Shown here piece by piece: positions 22,703 through 35,200 of a DNA stretch of 64,000 nt. The position numbers and the translations under genes were made by a program. The number at the start of each line of letters is the position of its first letter. Position 1 is the first letter of the stretch. The notes beneath the pieces were generated by a model. It was not told the origin of the DNA. It searched no databases and saw nothing but the letters and a program-made list of their open reading frames with translations. Source of the DNA: Triops longicaudatus (lineage: Eukaryota; Arthropoda; Branchiopoda; Notostraca; Triopsidae); NCBI GenBank assembly GCA_022885665.1, contig JAGQDJ010000023.1, positions 1 through 64,000 of the forward strand. The letters run 5' to 3'.

Positions 22703-22875
22703 GATTGCTTTCGAGTAATATTTTTATCACAAGCGGAACAGGAACACCATTTTTATTCAGGGATCTGGAAATAAATGCAAGAAAGACATACGTCAGAATT
22801 TTCAATACTTCAAAAGCGCAACTCAATCGTCTAAATAAACACCATCACAAACATTTCAAAAGTAACTAAGAATTT

Positions 22876-23376
22876 TTAAGCACCTTTAAATAACACAAAA
22901 ATGTAAATTGACAACAGAATGATGTCAAAACGACAACAGCCAAAAAGCCTTGCGAAATATCCGGAGACCTGTTTCACAAATTCCTTGGCGAAATATACAA
23001 AGGTTTGAAAAAGTTCAAGTTTCAAAGCACTGTCAAAGGAACAATAGAGCTGCTGAACACAATCCCATCCGATCAAAACAAGGTCTAACACAGGACTGAT
23101 CTCTGGCCAGCCAGCCACATGTTCAAATAGAGCGGGCAGCAGTGTCGTGGGCTCGCCAAACAAGTTCCTTTTTTGGACGGGCGAAGTGAACGGGATTTTG
23201 ACTGGGCGCAAAAAGAGAGAGCACCTAACAAAAGGGCTCAGGAAATAAGTGGTACGAGGTTCGTTCGATCCCCAGCCTCTTACGCACGCCAATAGGATTG
23301 CGACGTCGCTTCCCGTACGAGGCGTAACTACCCAATGCGACACTGGGTCGATTTTGACCGTGAAAGAAGCCCGCAT
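22876..23376 (-). CDS. Hypothetical 166-residue protein upstream of lipin
   Basis: An ATG-initiated frame of 166 codons lies on the lipin strand and ends 173 bp before the lipin start. It has no obvious intron. The C-terminus is a hydrophobic segment (DIILLSIYIFVLF) followed by KGA, as in a tail-anchored membrane protein. The middle is aromatic and rich in Phe, Leu and Val, with several Cys. I recognise no domain. A stop-free run this long is unlikely by chance in this AT-rich sequence, but codon content is not decisive. It could be a separate gene, an upstream reading frame in the lipin leader, or chance. Confidence 0.35.
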   Translation of the reverse strand: MRASFTVKIDPVSHWVVTPRTGSDVAILLACVRGWGSNEPRTTYFLSPFVRCSLFLRPVKIPFTSPVQKRNLFGEPTTLLPALFEHVAGWPEISPVLDLVLIGWDCVQQLYCSFDSALKLELFQTFVYFAKEFVKQVSGYFARLFGCCRFDIILLSIYIFVLFKGA

Positions 23377-25535
23377 TTTACCTTGGAACGCACACGGGAT
23401 CCCAAAACAAAGCTACATTACACACGACAGAGAAATAAATTTGAATAGCATAATTAAGCCTCGCGCCATTTCCGTCCCTGGCCTCGAACCACTTGTTTTC
23501 TTTTCGATTGCGACTTCAAAAGAAAAAGAAAAAATATAATTGCAGTATAAAGTGCAATAAGCTTCGACTTTCAGATACAGATGAAGACAACGTATCCCAG
23601 CACTCTCGACATCAACGCTATGCAGAGAGGTCAACTATAATTAGCAAACGGGACTAACGTCTCCTGGCTGACAAAGCGCGTTATCTAGGCATTCAAACCC
23701 TTACGCCGTGAGTCGCGTGGTCTGCTTAACGGCAGCAACAACTTTATGCACGCTTCTTGGAATTCACATTTTCTGCGTAGTAGCCAGCCTGGTTCAAAAC
23801 AAACTTTCCAACACGCGGAACCTTCAAGGCCAGACACACATAAAAAAAAATACCAAAGCTACACGCCTCTTTTTCGTGCATTTTTAAGTACCCGTGTCAG
23901 ATGCTCGGTTGCTTCGACGCTGTAGTAAACAGGAAGGAATTCTAACACAGATAAAGGCTGGTGGAAGGAGACGGCCTTCGCTATGAACTGCTAATTTCAG
24001 ACAAACGCAACGTAGAAAGCTTCACGGATATAACATGTGATAAGATTACAGAGCAGACGACGGAAATTTCAATCACACCACAAAGAAATACGCAGACCAA
24101 CCACCTTTACCCCCATTAAATACCCTCAAGGATTATCAATTGCAAAAACTAATAACACATTGAAGGACTACGAACCAAGGCCACAAGATTTATCCTTAGT
24201 ATACCGATCGCTTAAAAATAGGACAATAGGCAACGACCCGTTAAGTCAAAACTGGTTTTTCTATTTAAGTATAAACCAACGGGTCCCTAGATTATGAGTC
24301 TGGTTCCATGACACCGTGATAGGCGACCTATTTAAAAAGGTATCATAGATATTAGCCATAATGCGCAAAATTTATCTTAAAAAATTGTATTAGTGTAACT
24401 GAAACTCTTTTGTATGTTGTTAACTTATTAAATGAAAATAGAGACTGAAGAAACGAAACGAAACGCTTTTAAGTTGAAACGTAAACGTTGCATGTAAGAA
24501 CAAAGCCCGAAAACGTGCCTGCGGCAATAAGCATGTCTTTGTTACGGTAGAAACGAACATGCTGCATTATTTATCTTACGGTATTTGCAATTAAAGACTT
24601 CGTCTCTTGACAACTACACGCAATAACACGGTAAAAATTAAAATCGCAAATGCATAAACCTTTTAAAAACAGACAAAAAGATGTGTATGAAGAGGACTGC
24701 ACATTTTTCTGAATTTCATTGTACGATTTCTCACAAATATCTCGTGACTTACAGAGAAAGACTATGCGCAACAGCTACAGAGGTATTCAGACCGGTCATT
24801 TGATTAGTCATACTGTTTCAAGCACTACTTCAACGTCTGGACAAAGTACTGAGTTTATCCCTCAAGGATTTTTTTTTATTTTTTTGATACGCTAATTATG
24901 TGCGTCTACCAATTGGCGGCTACACGACTACCTGCACAGTAAAGGTTTACCACTTTAACTTGACACTGTACACCATGGATGAATATGCAAGTGCTGTCGG
25001 AGAAATACAAAAAACTGAACTCAGGTATTCCAAGATAAAGTATGACGTAAACGTTACCTTGCGTTGTCATGTTCTCCTTTGAAGAAATTTCATAGCAAAT
25101 GTTAATATCACATCAACCGGGATCTTGGGATCAACGATAGTTCGCTTTTCGTGAATTTATTTTAGATTTTAGTAAGAGCTATGCCAAAGAATGGTTCACT
25201 GAGACAAAACACTTCTGAAGTCGTGGTTCTAGCGGAGAGCTCGATGCTTGTAGAAAAGGAAATGCGAGTCTCTGTAGCTGGTGCACTGTTTTTCTTGTGC
25301 TGTTTTGATACTGTGCTGTATAACTGAAAATCCTAGCGTACGATATACTGGACTATCGTACAGACACGTCGCAAAAAAGTGTGTCTGATAGGATCCTTAA
25401 GTTGTGGGACATTAGCGCTTTAGAACATCTCAAGGAACAGCAACTTTCGTGTATTTAGTGATAACTAAACTATTTTTGCCCCGAGAAGTTATTAAAGTAT
25501 GCACTTGTATGGGTTTTGCAGACCAGGAAAAAGAA
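23377..25535. other. Interval between lipin and the ZNF800-like gene
   Basis: No gene is supported. It should contain the promoters of two divergent transcripts. A plus-strand start with good context (accATGg at about 24975) opens a frame that reaches a donor-like AG|GTATTC. It might be a 5' exon of the downstream gene, but the phase does not fit the next acceptor. Confidence 0.45.
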
Positions 25536-27099
25536 ATGAAGCAAAACAGAGCAATCCCATCCCAGGAAATCGGTGCACCAGATCAGGAAGATAGTTCCAT
25601 ATTGAGGCCTTCAATTACAACGAGTATAGCCAACTTGAAATACTTTGCTGAAACCTTACAAAATGGAACTCCAGAAGTAATATTGTTACAGTTTCATTTT
25701 TAATCTGATTCGATTTTGCTTTCCATTGCAGGTTCGATATATGTTGACACATGAATGTGATGTCATACTGGAATGTAAAGTCTGCAGAAACTTGTTCAGA
25801 AGCCTGGCCAACTTTCTATCCCACAAGAGATTTTATTGCAAACAAGACTTTGAGACGTCCGTCTTTCGTCGCGCCTCACCAAACAGCAGCCAAGGCATTG
25901 TTTTGTGCAGCAAAGAAGAATGTCCACCCACACCAACGGTGGAAGAGCCCAGGCCTGTGAAAACTGCTCCAGCTGCCAAACCTATGGTCAAAGAAGAAAC
26001 TCTTCATAAAATCGTTTTCAAGCTTGCATCGAAAGCTGAAGCAGCTCAAACTTTACCAATGCCTTCCAACGAGACTCAAGCACCGCTGCAGGCAGAAGAA
26101 ACTAATAATTCTTTGCCAACCATTGTTCTAGAACCTATTTGCCAAACCCAGAACGCTGTGTACCAGAGTGTGGAAAATAAGGGTAAACTTCAGAGCATAC
26201 GGCAGCAAGTTCGGGAGCTTCGGAAGAAGACTTTACGGAAAAGAAGAGTTTGGGTGGACAACAGTGGCCAGGTTACTCCCAGGGCGGAGCAAGATGCCGA
26301 AGCTAAGCTTAGCATTGAAGAAGACGACGGCGAAGATGACGGAGATGATCAGGGATTAGACTTGGACGATAGAAAATGTCGAATATGTAGCGTATTGTGC
26401 ATCATATGGAACAGGAGCGTTTTAATGGAATCCCTTTACTTAGGCAAGGTCGTTTTTCCTGGCTTGAATGCAACAATACGCCACATGCGAGAAGCGCACG
26501 TGACCACCAGGCTCGTATTCCCTTGTCCGGCTTGTGATAAACGGTTCTATAGACCAGCTAGCGTGCGACTGCACTTAAACCATGGTTGAAGTCCTTAGGT
26601 TTCATTTCTTGTCTCTTATTGATGAATGTCCTCTTTTCAGATCACCATAAATCTGCTCAAGAAATCAACCGTCTGAGGAAGCTGATTTACCGCAGCTCCT
26701 TACTTGTCGGCATCAGACCTTGGGAAAGTCCGAAATCGATACCTTCAGAGGTAAGTGTTTCTAATTCTGTGTTAATGTTAGCAGCTTTGTATCTCATGTA
26801 CTTTTTTGTAGTCCAAGAAGGGGAAGCAAGGGATTCAATTACGATGGAATTATAAAGACCCGCCACCATCTACTGCCTTGACACCGAATCCCCCTAATTT
26901 ATTGACGCCTTCGTTAAGAAATAATAACGAACAAATATCCCAACTAATTTGTGTTTCTGATGTTGAAATGGGGAAAGGGAGTGATTGCAAGTGTGTAAAG
27001 AATGAACTTGGTTGTGTAGTTTACGCCGCAAATTTGCCTAAGCTTGCGAGTCCTAGCAAGGTGGCAAAAGCTGCGCGGAAAAATGCGTCACTTTTATAA
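25536..27099 (+). CDS. ZNF800-like zinc-finger protein
   Basis: Exons 25536-25676, 25732-26391, 26449-26584, 26641-26750 and 26812-27099 encode 444 residues. The N-terminal finger ECKVCRNLFRSLANFLSHKR, followed by FYC, is a C-C-H-C form matching the first finger of vertebrate ZNF800. The segment LEPICQTQNAVYQ matches the ZNF800 region ending in NQNAVFQ. Two more fingers follow: CRICSVVFPG with H-x4-H after splicing, and CPACDKRFYRPASVRLHLNH. Between them the protein is Lys/Glu-rich with an acidic run. ZNF800 proteins are nuclear and act in transcription control; the targets here are unknown. The ATG at 25509 is in frame and could be the start instead, but the bases before 25522 look like a splice acceptor, so a 5' exon is possible. 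The intron at 26392-26448 is 57 bp and lacks stops. Confidence 0.75.
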
Positions 27100-27111
27100 A
27101 GTGAGGATATT

Positions 27112-27117
27112 AATAAA
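27112..27117 (+). other. Polyadenylation signal of the ZNF800-like gene
   Basis: AATAAA occurs 13 bases after the stop codon at 27097-27099, implying a very short 3' UTR. Confidence 0.55.
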
Positions 27118-28897
27118 AAAATCCAGTGTTCTTGATGCCAGGAAACAATAAATTTTTAATCAAGATCACGCGCGTGCTAAATTTACGTTGTAAAGCCTGT
27201 GTTCTGCTTAAAATGGGTCGGCGTACCGAAGGTCTGAATTCCGTCGTATCAATTTACAACCGCCCCCACATTCCTCTGTTTTTTTATACGTTCCTTCCTA
27301 GCAACGATACTTATTAGCCGAAATCGCATTTGACGTTCTTCTCCTGCATGGAACAGGGCAACTCTGCTGGTCATTCCAACATTGAAACTTGTGGCAAACG
27401 CACAAAGCAAGGTAGTTTGTACGTTGGTATTTTCAACTTGACTCTCTTTAAGATGGACCGTCATCACCATTTATTGATGGAGCATTGATTTCATTGCATA
27501 GTAAGAGGGAAGTAAAGAGCTGTCGAACTCCAGAAAGAGCCGGAAGCAATCAGGCCACCAAGGAAAAAAGGTACGAGGTTGGAATAGCGGGGCATTCCAG
27601 GTGTGTGCATTGTGCCTGCGGGCTTGACACGCTGTAAAGCCAGGGGACCTCCATTTTTCGAGCTGGTGGAGCTTCGGGAAACAGGTAAAGAGCTTGTACT
27701 AACCGAGTCAGACGGGAGTTTGCATATGCTCCGCAACCTGAAGCGCTTTTGTAGTTATTTACAGTTAAATCTCCTTTGTTATGTGACGTGCTTTTTCGCG
27801 TCAAAGCTTGCGAACGAGTGCGTTTTTTAAATTTAAGCTCGTCAGAAGTTTTACACGTGAACCTGCATAGAAATGACAGAATATATTTGCGTAACGCAAG
27901 TTTCTTAATCCATACGGATAATTAACTTCATTGACTGCATCATTTTAGCATTTCTACCTAGTTTTGCCCCGGACTACCGTAAGTCAAGTGCAGTACGACC
28001 CTCAGTGTCTCGGTAATTACTACGTATTTTTTTGTGTCAACTTATTTTCGTTGTTTTGTTGCTTGTTATGCCTTATGGGAAGAAACCTTCGGACTTGGGG
28101 AAAGCAAGAGGAAGAGAAAGAACTTCTTTATTCTGTTTTTCCCTTCTAGGAAATGCATGTGACAACTTCGTTAGACTCTGCTTCGTTTTTTCCCCAACCT
28201 GTCAAAGCGAAAGGTATAAGAAGAAAACTTTAGAATCACGTTGGCCTCCTTTCCCCATTCTAATTCTCATCACATAAGACTTACTCTCCATACCAGTTAG
28301 TGAGTCAAGTTAAAGAGCCGTGTCATGCCATCGAATGTTTTTGTCTGCAACTTTACGTTTTCTTGAAACCTGTCAGCTGTTACGGACTAGCTTTACTTAA
28401 CAAAGCCAGCACACATACTTCAGTTCCGTAGGGAAATGTGAGCTACAGTTTTTGATTTCTTGAACACAGAAACCGCCCTTCTCTTCCCGGATGTTCGCCT
28501 CAGAGGCAGCAGCTACCGAACCGAAATTGGTCAATGACGGTTTAACAGGTTTTCCTGAAACTTGTTGAACTCACAAACGTAAGGACCCAAACTGTAATTT
28601 GAGTGAACCTTGATATATTTTTCCATTGGTTTTCTTTCCTAAACTCCATTTAGAGCGGATAGACTTTTGTCAGGGTTTTCGCATTCTATCTTTCCTTGTT
28701 CTTTCGCCGACCTATATTTGAACTAATTTGCATAAAACACTAACTAACAACGTTCCTCGTTTGGAAGGAAACGTGGTCGTGTCCTCGAGTTTTAGCGTGA
28801 CTTCGTCATAGTCGACGGTGTATTCTGTAACGCTGTGATGATTCGTCGAAATAATTATTCGTGTGTTTTTGTGTTTCATCTACGTTTGTAGCCTTCC
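27118..28897. other. Interval between the ZNF800-like and CED-6 genes
   Basis: Only one candidate, the minus-strand micropeptide at 27491-27610, stands out. Remaining frames are short. Sequence just before 28898 should hold the CED-6 promoter and leader. Confidence 0.45.
27491..27610 (-). CDS. Candidate 39-residue membrane micropeptide
   Basis: An ATG at 27610 opens a 39-codon frame: MHTPGMPRYSNLVPFFLGGL, then IASGSFWSSTALYFPLTMQ. It has one hydrophobic segment (LVPFFLGGLIASG) that could cross a membrane. The frame is also open upstream for about 45 further codons, Ser-rich and without an ATG, so it may instead be the last exon of a longer gene. No family is recognised. Confidence 0.25.
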   Translation of the reverse strand: MHTPGMPRYSNLVPFFLGGLIASGSFWSSTALYFPLTMQ

Positions 28898-30524
28898 ATG
28901 CGTTTGGAAGAAAAACTTCCCAGAATGAAGACGTCAAACCTTCTTAAATGGGCACAGAACAACAAGAACAATGGCAATAGAACAGGTAATTTAAAAAGAC
29001 TTAACACATTCACCGAGCTCATGCAATATTGCGCTTACTAGGAACCCGAAACTGGATCCACCCACCCGAAGCCTTACTGCAAGGACACATAGCATACCTA
29101 GTCAAGGTATCAAAAACCATAGTTTTATGTTTTAGACGGTCACGAGTTACGGCAAGGCCACTGTGCCCCATCTTATACTCAAACGACCAATCTATTGTTA
29201 GTTTTTGGGCAGCACCGAAGTGGAACAACCCAAAGGGATAGAAGTTGTTAAAGAGGGCGTACGCAAATTGCGCTTTTCTCAGCAGTTGCGCAAAGCTGAA
29301 GGCCAACGTACCCCTAAAGTGGAATTAACCGTCTCCGCAGACGGAGTGGGAATCCAAGAACCCAAAACGAAACGTCTTTTGCACCAATACCCTTTACATC
29401 GCATTTCGTATTGCGCTGATGACAAAGCCGAGAAGAAGTTCTTTTCGTTCATTGCCAAAGAAGTCGACACGGATCAGCACACCTGCTTTGTGTTCATCAG
29501 TGATAAATTGGTACTTGAAAACTCAACTAACCGGAAAAAATTGGTGCACATTTCCGATCATTGTTCACGAAATTTTTAATGCACAGGCAGAAGAAATCAC
29601 GCTGACAATCGGACAAGCCTTCGATTTAGCGTATCGCCGCTTTTTGGAGACGACTGGGAAAGATGTGGATAGCCTCTCCGTTGCAAACAATTCTTTACCT
29701 GCTAGGATCGCACGTCTGGAAAAGGAAAACGCGACACTGAAACAGCGATTAAAGGATTTGCAGGCATTTGTCGATCCCCAGCATTTGTCTACTTACTTAA
29801 GCAGTAATGGAGTAAGTTCGTTCAGTTTAATTAGACTTAATACCTGTAAGTAAATCATGTTCTATTAGATTCAAGACTTGCTAACCGTGGGCCCTAGCGA
29901 CGAACCTAAAAATGCCAACGGAACTCTACCGTCTTTAACTCCGCAGCCAACTCCGCCGCCGGTCGCTGAAGATTCTTTGATCTTAATCGACACCGAGTCG
30001 CCAGCTCCAGCGCCCATACCGATATCCAACAACTTGCCACCTGTTCCGCCGCGCATGTTTGAGAATACAACCAACGGAATCCAAGCGCCAGGTTTCATTA
30101 CCAGTGCGGCAACCAACATTTCGGCTCTGCCGACTCCGCCCCCTCGAACACTACGTAATATAATACGGAGCGAAACAATGCTCTATCTAATAAGCAATTT
30201 CATCAAACAGTAAGTCCACCAGCTTCGAAAAACGGCCGCCAGAAGGAACTTTCTTTGTCCAAGGATCTGTTTGGAGCCGAACCATTTGTCACAGATACGC
30301 CTACGCCGGTCCTGGGTCTCGAAGACCCGTTCGGAATGGGTCATTTTGGAGATGGCATGAACAATAACATGTCTGAAATCCAGGTACGACGACTAAACAA
30401 TGTCAATATACTTAACGATATTATCAAATTAACGCGTTTCGCTTTGCAGGAAGGACTAAGTCGTGGCTTGACTTTCGGGCAAGAAGACTTGACTTTAGAT
30501 AATCTTGATCCTTTTCGTGCTTGA
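28898..30524 (+). CDS. ced-6: CED-6/GULP engulfment adaptor
   Basis: Seven exons, 28898-28985, 29042-29106, 29202-29510, 29587-29811, 29869-30154, 30211-30383 and 30450-30524, encode 406 residues with all phases matching. CED-6/GULP is a cytoplasmic adaptor whose PTB domain binds NPXY motifs in engulfment receptors (CED-1/Draper, LRP1) during removal of dying cells. The PTB domain is very well conserved: WIHPPEAL, FLGSTEVEQPKG, then LHRISYCADDKAEKKFFSFI and EEITLTIGQAFDLAYRRFLE. A leucine-rich coiled coil follows (ARLEKENATLKQRLKDLQ). The C-terminal half is Pro-rich (PPPVPPR-like) and holds DLFGAEPF, also seen in vertebrate GULP1. An in-frame TAG lies just upstream of the ATG at 28898, which supports that start. 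Confidence 0.93.
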
Positions 30525-30898
30525 GCATCTTCTAACGCACCCACACAATGGGCTGCCTTCAATTTACTGCTCGCAACCTGAGGGACTATTTTATACGACA
30601 TGGCGTGTGATATTCGATACAAGATTAATTGCAAAGTTATTGCTAAATGCGTACTTAAAGCAAACCGAGAAGGTATAATCCAATCTTGCTTGGTCAATGC
30701 GCTCGATTGGACACTTAATGCTAACGGTACTGAAAATGCACAGTGCGTTGTGAGCAAAATATTTTTATTGAGTAGAACGGATAGAAAAATTGTTTAATCA
30801 TTGAGACAGTTGTATGAAAAAGACTAATTTATAAACGAAAATTTAAATTTGTTGCTTTAATAAACATTTGTCTAATCGACACCAACTTCCCAACAATT
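30525..30898. other. Convergent 3' ends of CED-6 and thiamin pyrophosphokinase
   Basis: 374 bp separate the two stop codons. AATAAA on the plus strand occurs near 30859, and its complement TTTATT near 30765, so the two 3' UTRs may overlap. No gene is supported. Confidence 0.5.
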
Positions 30899-31914
30899 CT
30901 AATACACGCCAGGAACGCCCATCATAAAGATAACAGGTCGATCATTCTCCACTGTGACAGTTTCTTTTCTCAAGAATTGATTTGAAGTGCTGATCAACCC
31001 GCCGAACTCCAAACGTGCGCCAACTAGGAAAATAATTTACATCAATAACAGAAGCGGTATTGCATGTTTGTTAAATTACGTAAGTTCCATTTAAGGCCAG
31101 TAGTAGTGACGTAAGCCGGTTGACCCACAGGGACAATGCCACACCATGACCCAAAGACACGATCATCGATATGGATCCTGTGACGACCAGTAGGTAGCAT
31201 CCACGCCAACGAATCTCCCGACAGCTGGTAAAGCGGGACTCCCAATACTTCCGGACCCAAAAACAGCGAATTTATGTTCGAGAAAATGTGATCCAATCGC
31301 CCAGCGGTATCCACTAGGCTAACAACGCTGTTCACCTGTGATGACAATCGCTAAAGCGGGCTACTTCTAGCTAGCAATAAGTGAACCTTGATATCTCTGT
31401 CACGTAATTCTATTCCAAATTGCTGCAAACATTTTTGGTAATCCGTCTCGTCCTGATCTGGGGTATGGACCACTTTAGCGCCACGCGATCGATAATTCTG
31501 CAACAAGCTTTGATCCACCGAGTCAAAATCGCCCGTAACGAGGTCAGGCACAGGGTGGGTAACGCGAGACTCATCCGACTCCTTAAGCAAACGATCCCAT
31601 TCCATGGTACCGCCATCGACAGTGGCTCGGAAAGAAGCTAACGATAAGAAAACGGTCAAGTTGAATCCATTTATCGCAAGGTAGGCTCGGATATTACCTT
31701 TGTTCCACATCTCCAAAACACGCTCTTTGTTGGTAAAAGGCTGGTTAAGAATGACGACACCAATTTTGTAATTCTTGGACTTGGTATTAAAGATTTCCAT
31801 AGGGTGCCACTCAGCTAAGCCCAGATTGATTTTCATGGCTGCCCAATGAATCCACGACGCTGGTACGGTATAAAACATTTGGAAATAACGCATGGTATCT
31901 GTTACGGCGTTCAT
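30899..31914 (-). CDS. TPK1: Thiamin pyrophosphokinase
   Basis: Four exons, 31914-31698, 31637-31387, 31335-31080 and 31023-30899, encode 282 residues. The enzyme transfers pyrophosphate from ATP to thiamin, making the cofactor thiamin diphosphate in the cytosol. Conserved landmarks in order are VVILNQPF, ATVDGG, DLVTGDFDSVDQ, HTPDQDETDYQKCLQ (the substrate-binding acidic cluster), GRLDHIFSNINSLF, GSWCGIVPVGQPA and TTTGLKWNL. The N-terminus extends about 25 residues beyond the usual family start; a second in-frame Met at 31836 gives MKINLGLAEWHPMEIF, closer to the human N-terminus, and may be the real start. The introns are 60, 51 and 56 bp. Confidence 0.92.
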
Positions 31915-31991
31915 ATCTGCGCTTCGCGTTGCCCTTTAATTATGCAAGAAAACAAAAAAGAAATAGTAAAGACCCAATGAAAAGTAAATGA

Positions 31992-32264
31992 GTGCACTGT
32001 TTCATACTTAGTAACTGTACTACGTGTGATCAGAAAAACGACAGGCCACGTCTATACTGCCCCACTGCCGAACGAAAGGCCGACTACGAATTGGAAGAGT
32101 GTTGTGAGTTACCCAGTTTTCGATTTCTGAGGCAAACTCTCGCAAACGTTGACGACATAAACGTCGAATCGACGCGCATTTCCTCTTTTAACCTTGGCCT
32201 TGCAGTAGGTAGTGGTAGATGTATCCTATCGTGGCGCTATTCGAGCTGCGTATTCCAAATTTGA
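31992..32264 (+). other. Cysteine-rich open segment, possible exon
   Basis: A 90-codon open frame with no ATG encodes CTTCDQKNDRPRLYCPTAER and then an acidic stretch ending ECCEL. A donor-like GTGAGT at about 32102 and acceptor ccttgcag at about 32201 could splice it. The amino-acid composition looks protein-like (a CxxC, then C, then CC), but I find no start exon and no family. It begins less than 100 bp from the 5' end of the thiamin pyrophosphokinase gene. Confidence 0.25.
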
Positions 32265-35200
32265 GGGAAAAGAGTCTTTCCTCGAAAAAGTACCAATACG
32301 CGTCCGAATCCCTTAAGGAATTAATTAAGTTTACCTTTCGGTAGGATTGGATACTTGTTTGAATGATAGTAAAGCAAAAGAGGAGAAAAAGAGAGAAACC
32401 TAAGGAGGAACGGCAAAAGAACTGACAACACATGACCTGGTGATAACTTCAACTTGACACGAAACTACATAAGAGAAAAAGAGGTCACATGGTCGAATTA
32501 TATCACAGTATGCTGGCCTACATGTAGTGTACTATATACTTACCTATTTGGTAAAAATTTCAAGATTGATAATAGATGTAAAATCTTTTATGCAGATGAA
32601 GTACTGTGCATTCTGTACGCACAATAGTCTATAAATGTCCAAAAATTGGTGCAGTGTGTAATATTTTGATGCCTCACTGTTAGGTAATGGTTTACTAATA
32701 ACACCAGCATTTTCTAACTAAGCATACTTGCTCCTTATTTGTAATATATTGCGTCCTCGGTGGAAATGCGGTCAGTTCATAAAATATTGAATTGTCACTT
32801 TTGTGAAAAAGGTACTGTTTTTTAAGCGATCCGGTAGTGACGTAATAGTTGGCCATATTGAGGGCATTATTATTGAGACAGTGAAGACAGGACTTGACAC
32901 CGCAGTAGGTAAATACATAAAACTAGGGGAAAGTTGTACCACTTTGTGTAACGGAGACCATTGCAAGAAAAATTTGGACTGAAAATATCTCAAAAAAAAA
33001 TTTCTGTGAGGAGTTTTAATCGTAACTGAAATGCTAAAACAATGCATATTTAGCAGCTCTTACCCGCCAATTCAATAGCTCTTGCTTTTATTTTCGTACT
33101 AAACTTATTTTTCTTGACGATTTAGAAATCTTGTCTGCATAGGATAATGGGACTTTCTGACAGGCGATTTTGAATAATGAAAGAAAACTTTTGAGAAGCA
33201 TTGGTGTAGAATTTCGTGATGGTGAGTTCCCTGTCCTAAGGGGGAAAATGCTCAGTTCCAAGTTCGTCATGACGGACCACTTCCTCCACGTTCACAAACT
33301 CCAGAGCCTGTCAACTATCTCCAAAAAAAGCCGACGAAAACTTTTTTGAAAGGAGATTTTATTGTTCTGTGTTTAATAAAATCCAGCAGCAGTATTCAAA
33401 ACTTGAGTTCCGTAAACGAAACAAACGAAATTAAAACTGGGTAAAGTTGTGCGTGAAACAAGTTTTGTAATTTTTGTTACGGGACGTAAAGTCGAATTAT
33501 ACATTTTTCACGATATTTAATTTTCACGTTGACTAAAATAGAGTCCAAGAGTTCCTAAGTACAGTAGAATTCCGATTGGGACCGGAGGGTAGATGACAAG
33601 TACGATAGTCGACAAAATCAGATTCACGAACTAAGTTTACTGGAAAAAATGAGAAAAGAATATGCTGCGAAAGATAATCGAAAATAAAAGGCCTTTTATA
33701 CTTCCAGTGTACTGCGATGCACTAACTACGAGAAAATCTCGCACTATCGGGTGAATAAATTAACGCAAAACTCCAATGTTAACAAATAAATGTTTCCAAG
33801 GCGGTTGACATAATCGCGAGTTTCCATAATAGGAGTTTGTAAAATCGGAGTTCTACGTTAAGTGATACTTGTTCTTAAGTAAATCAGGGGTAAATAAGAT
33901 ATCTCCTACATCGGAGTCTCGAACTAAATAAAAAGCAGTGCATCTGGAGTTATGGAAAGACACTTCGATACCCTTCCCTCAAAGCAAATCACTTAATAGA
34001 TAAGTAGAGGGCTTCCTATGGTTACGGAATCCTGGGTAAATGCCCAACGTGCCAGTCTAACGGTATTGATCTCGATTAGTTAGATTATGTTATTTTACGA
34101 CACTGGTTATTAAACAGACTTTATCATACAAGCATTTTTTTCTTTGATTACAGATCTCTTAAATATGTGTTTCTTGAAACTGCCGAATGCGACAAAACGT
34201 CGCAAATGTGACGCCCGTCGTCTGTAAAACAAGCAAACAAACTAAACCTTTGCTAGTTTCACTGAAGTAGAACCAGCAAACGACACAGACTTTAATAAAA
34301 TACACGCGTAGATAACTCATGTCTTAGATATCATAGAACCTCGTTATCATGATACCCATGCGGACAGAGAATTTGCCCGTTATAGCCCATATCATTTAAA
34401 TATTGTCCGCAATAGCCAATATTGACTTAAATGCCCCACCGTTTCGCTGGGACATGTGGACCTTGACCGAATAGCCAGCTGCCTATCATATCCGTTATGA
34501 CGAGATTGACCGTTATTGCGAGATTTTACTGTACATTTGAACATTACTCTAATTTCAATGCTCATATTTTACCGTTGTTCGGGTTGTGCAAACGTGGGTA
34601 TTAAATGTATAAACATTTATTGCACGTACCTTTTTCAGTTTCTAGTTCTTCAGTAACTTTGTGCCTGAGTTGTTTGACGAAAAGTAAGAATTTAACGCGA
34701 TTTATACTTCTGACAAATTTAGCGAGTGAATAACGCCCGGCACGTAAAATGAGACGCACTGTATACAGTCCGACCAGGAACTTCAAACGATCGAAACCTC
34801 ACATGGTGTTTACAATGTTTGTAACGCAAACTTTCCGGTGCCCAAGTGGCGAATTCGTAACTCACCCGTGTGAGCGCGGGGTTCAAGTTATCGTGAACGG
34901 AATACAACATAGACATAGGGTGCACTTGTAATGCAGGACAACACAAAACAACGGGTTGCGAAACGTCTGCTGTGGAATTGTTGGCATTTTCAACTGTGTG
35001 AGATTTCTAATTTTATTTTACAGTCATACTTGTATGCATTGTAGTGCAAGCCCTCTTTCCCGGTACTTATGGAATCAAACAGAAATGTCGGAAACGAAAG
35101 AAGTCAACAGTAAAAAAAAAAAAAATAGAATTTCAAAAACTGTTTTCTAAAAATGTATAAATAATTTAGAACTTTGTTTCATTTGGCATCCAAATCATTT

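Noticed and set aside
23255..23285. Possible tRNA B-box (gttcgatcccc) on the plus strand
   Set aside because: No A-box, acceptor stem or cloverleaf pairing at the right distance, and it lies within the 166-codon minus-strand frame.
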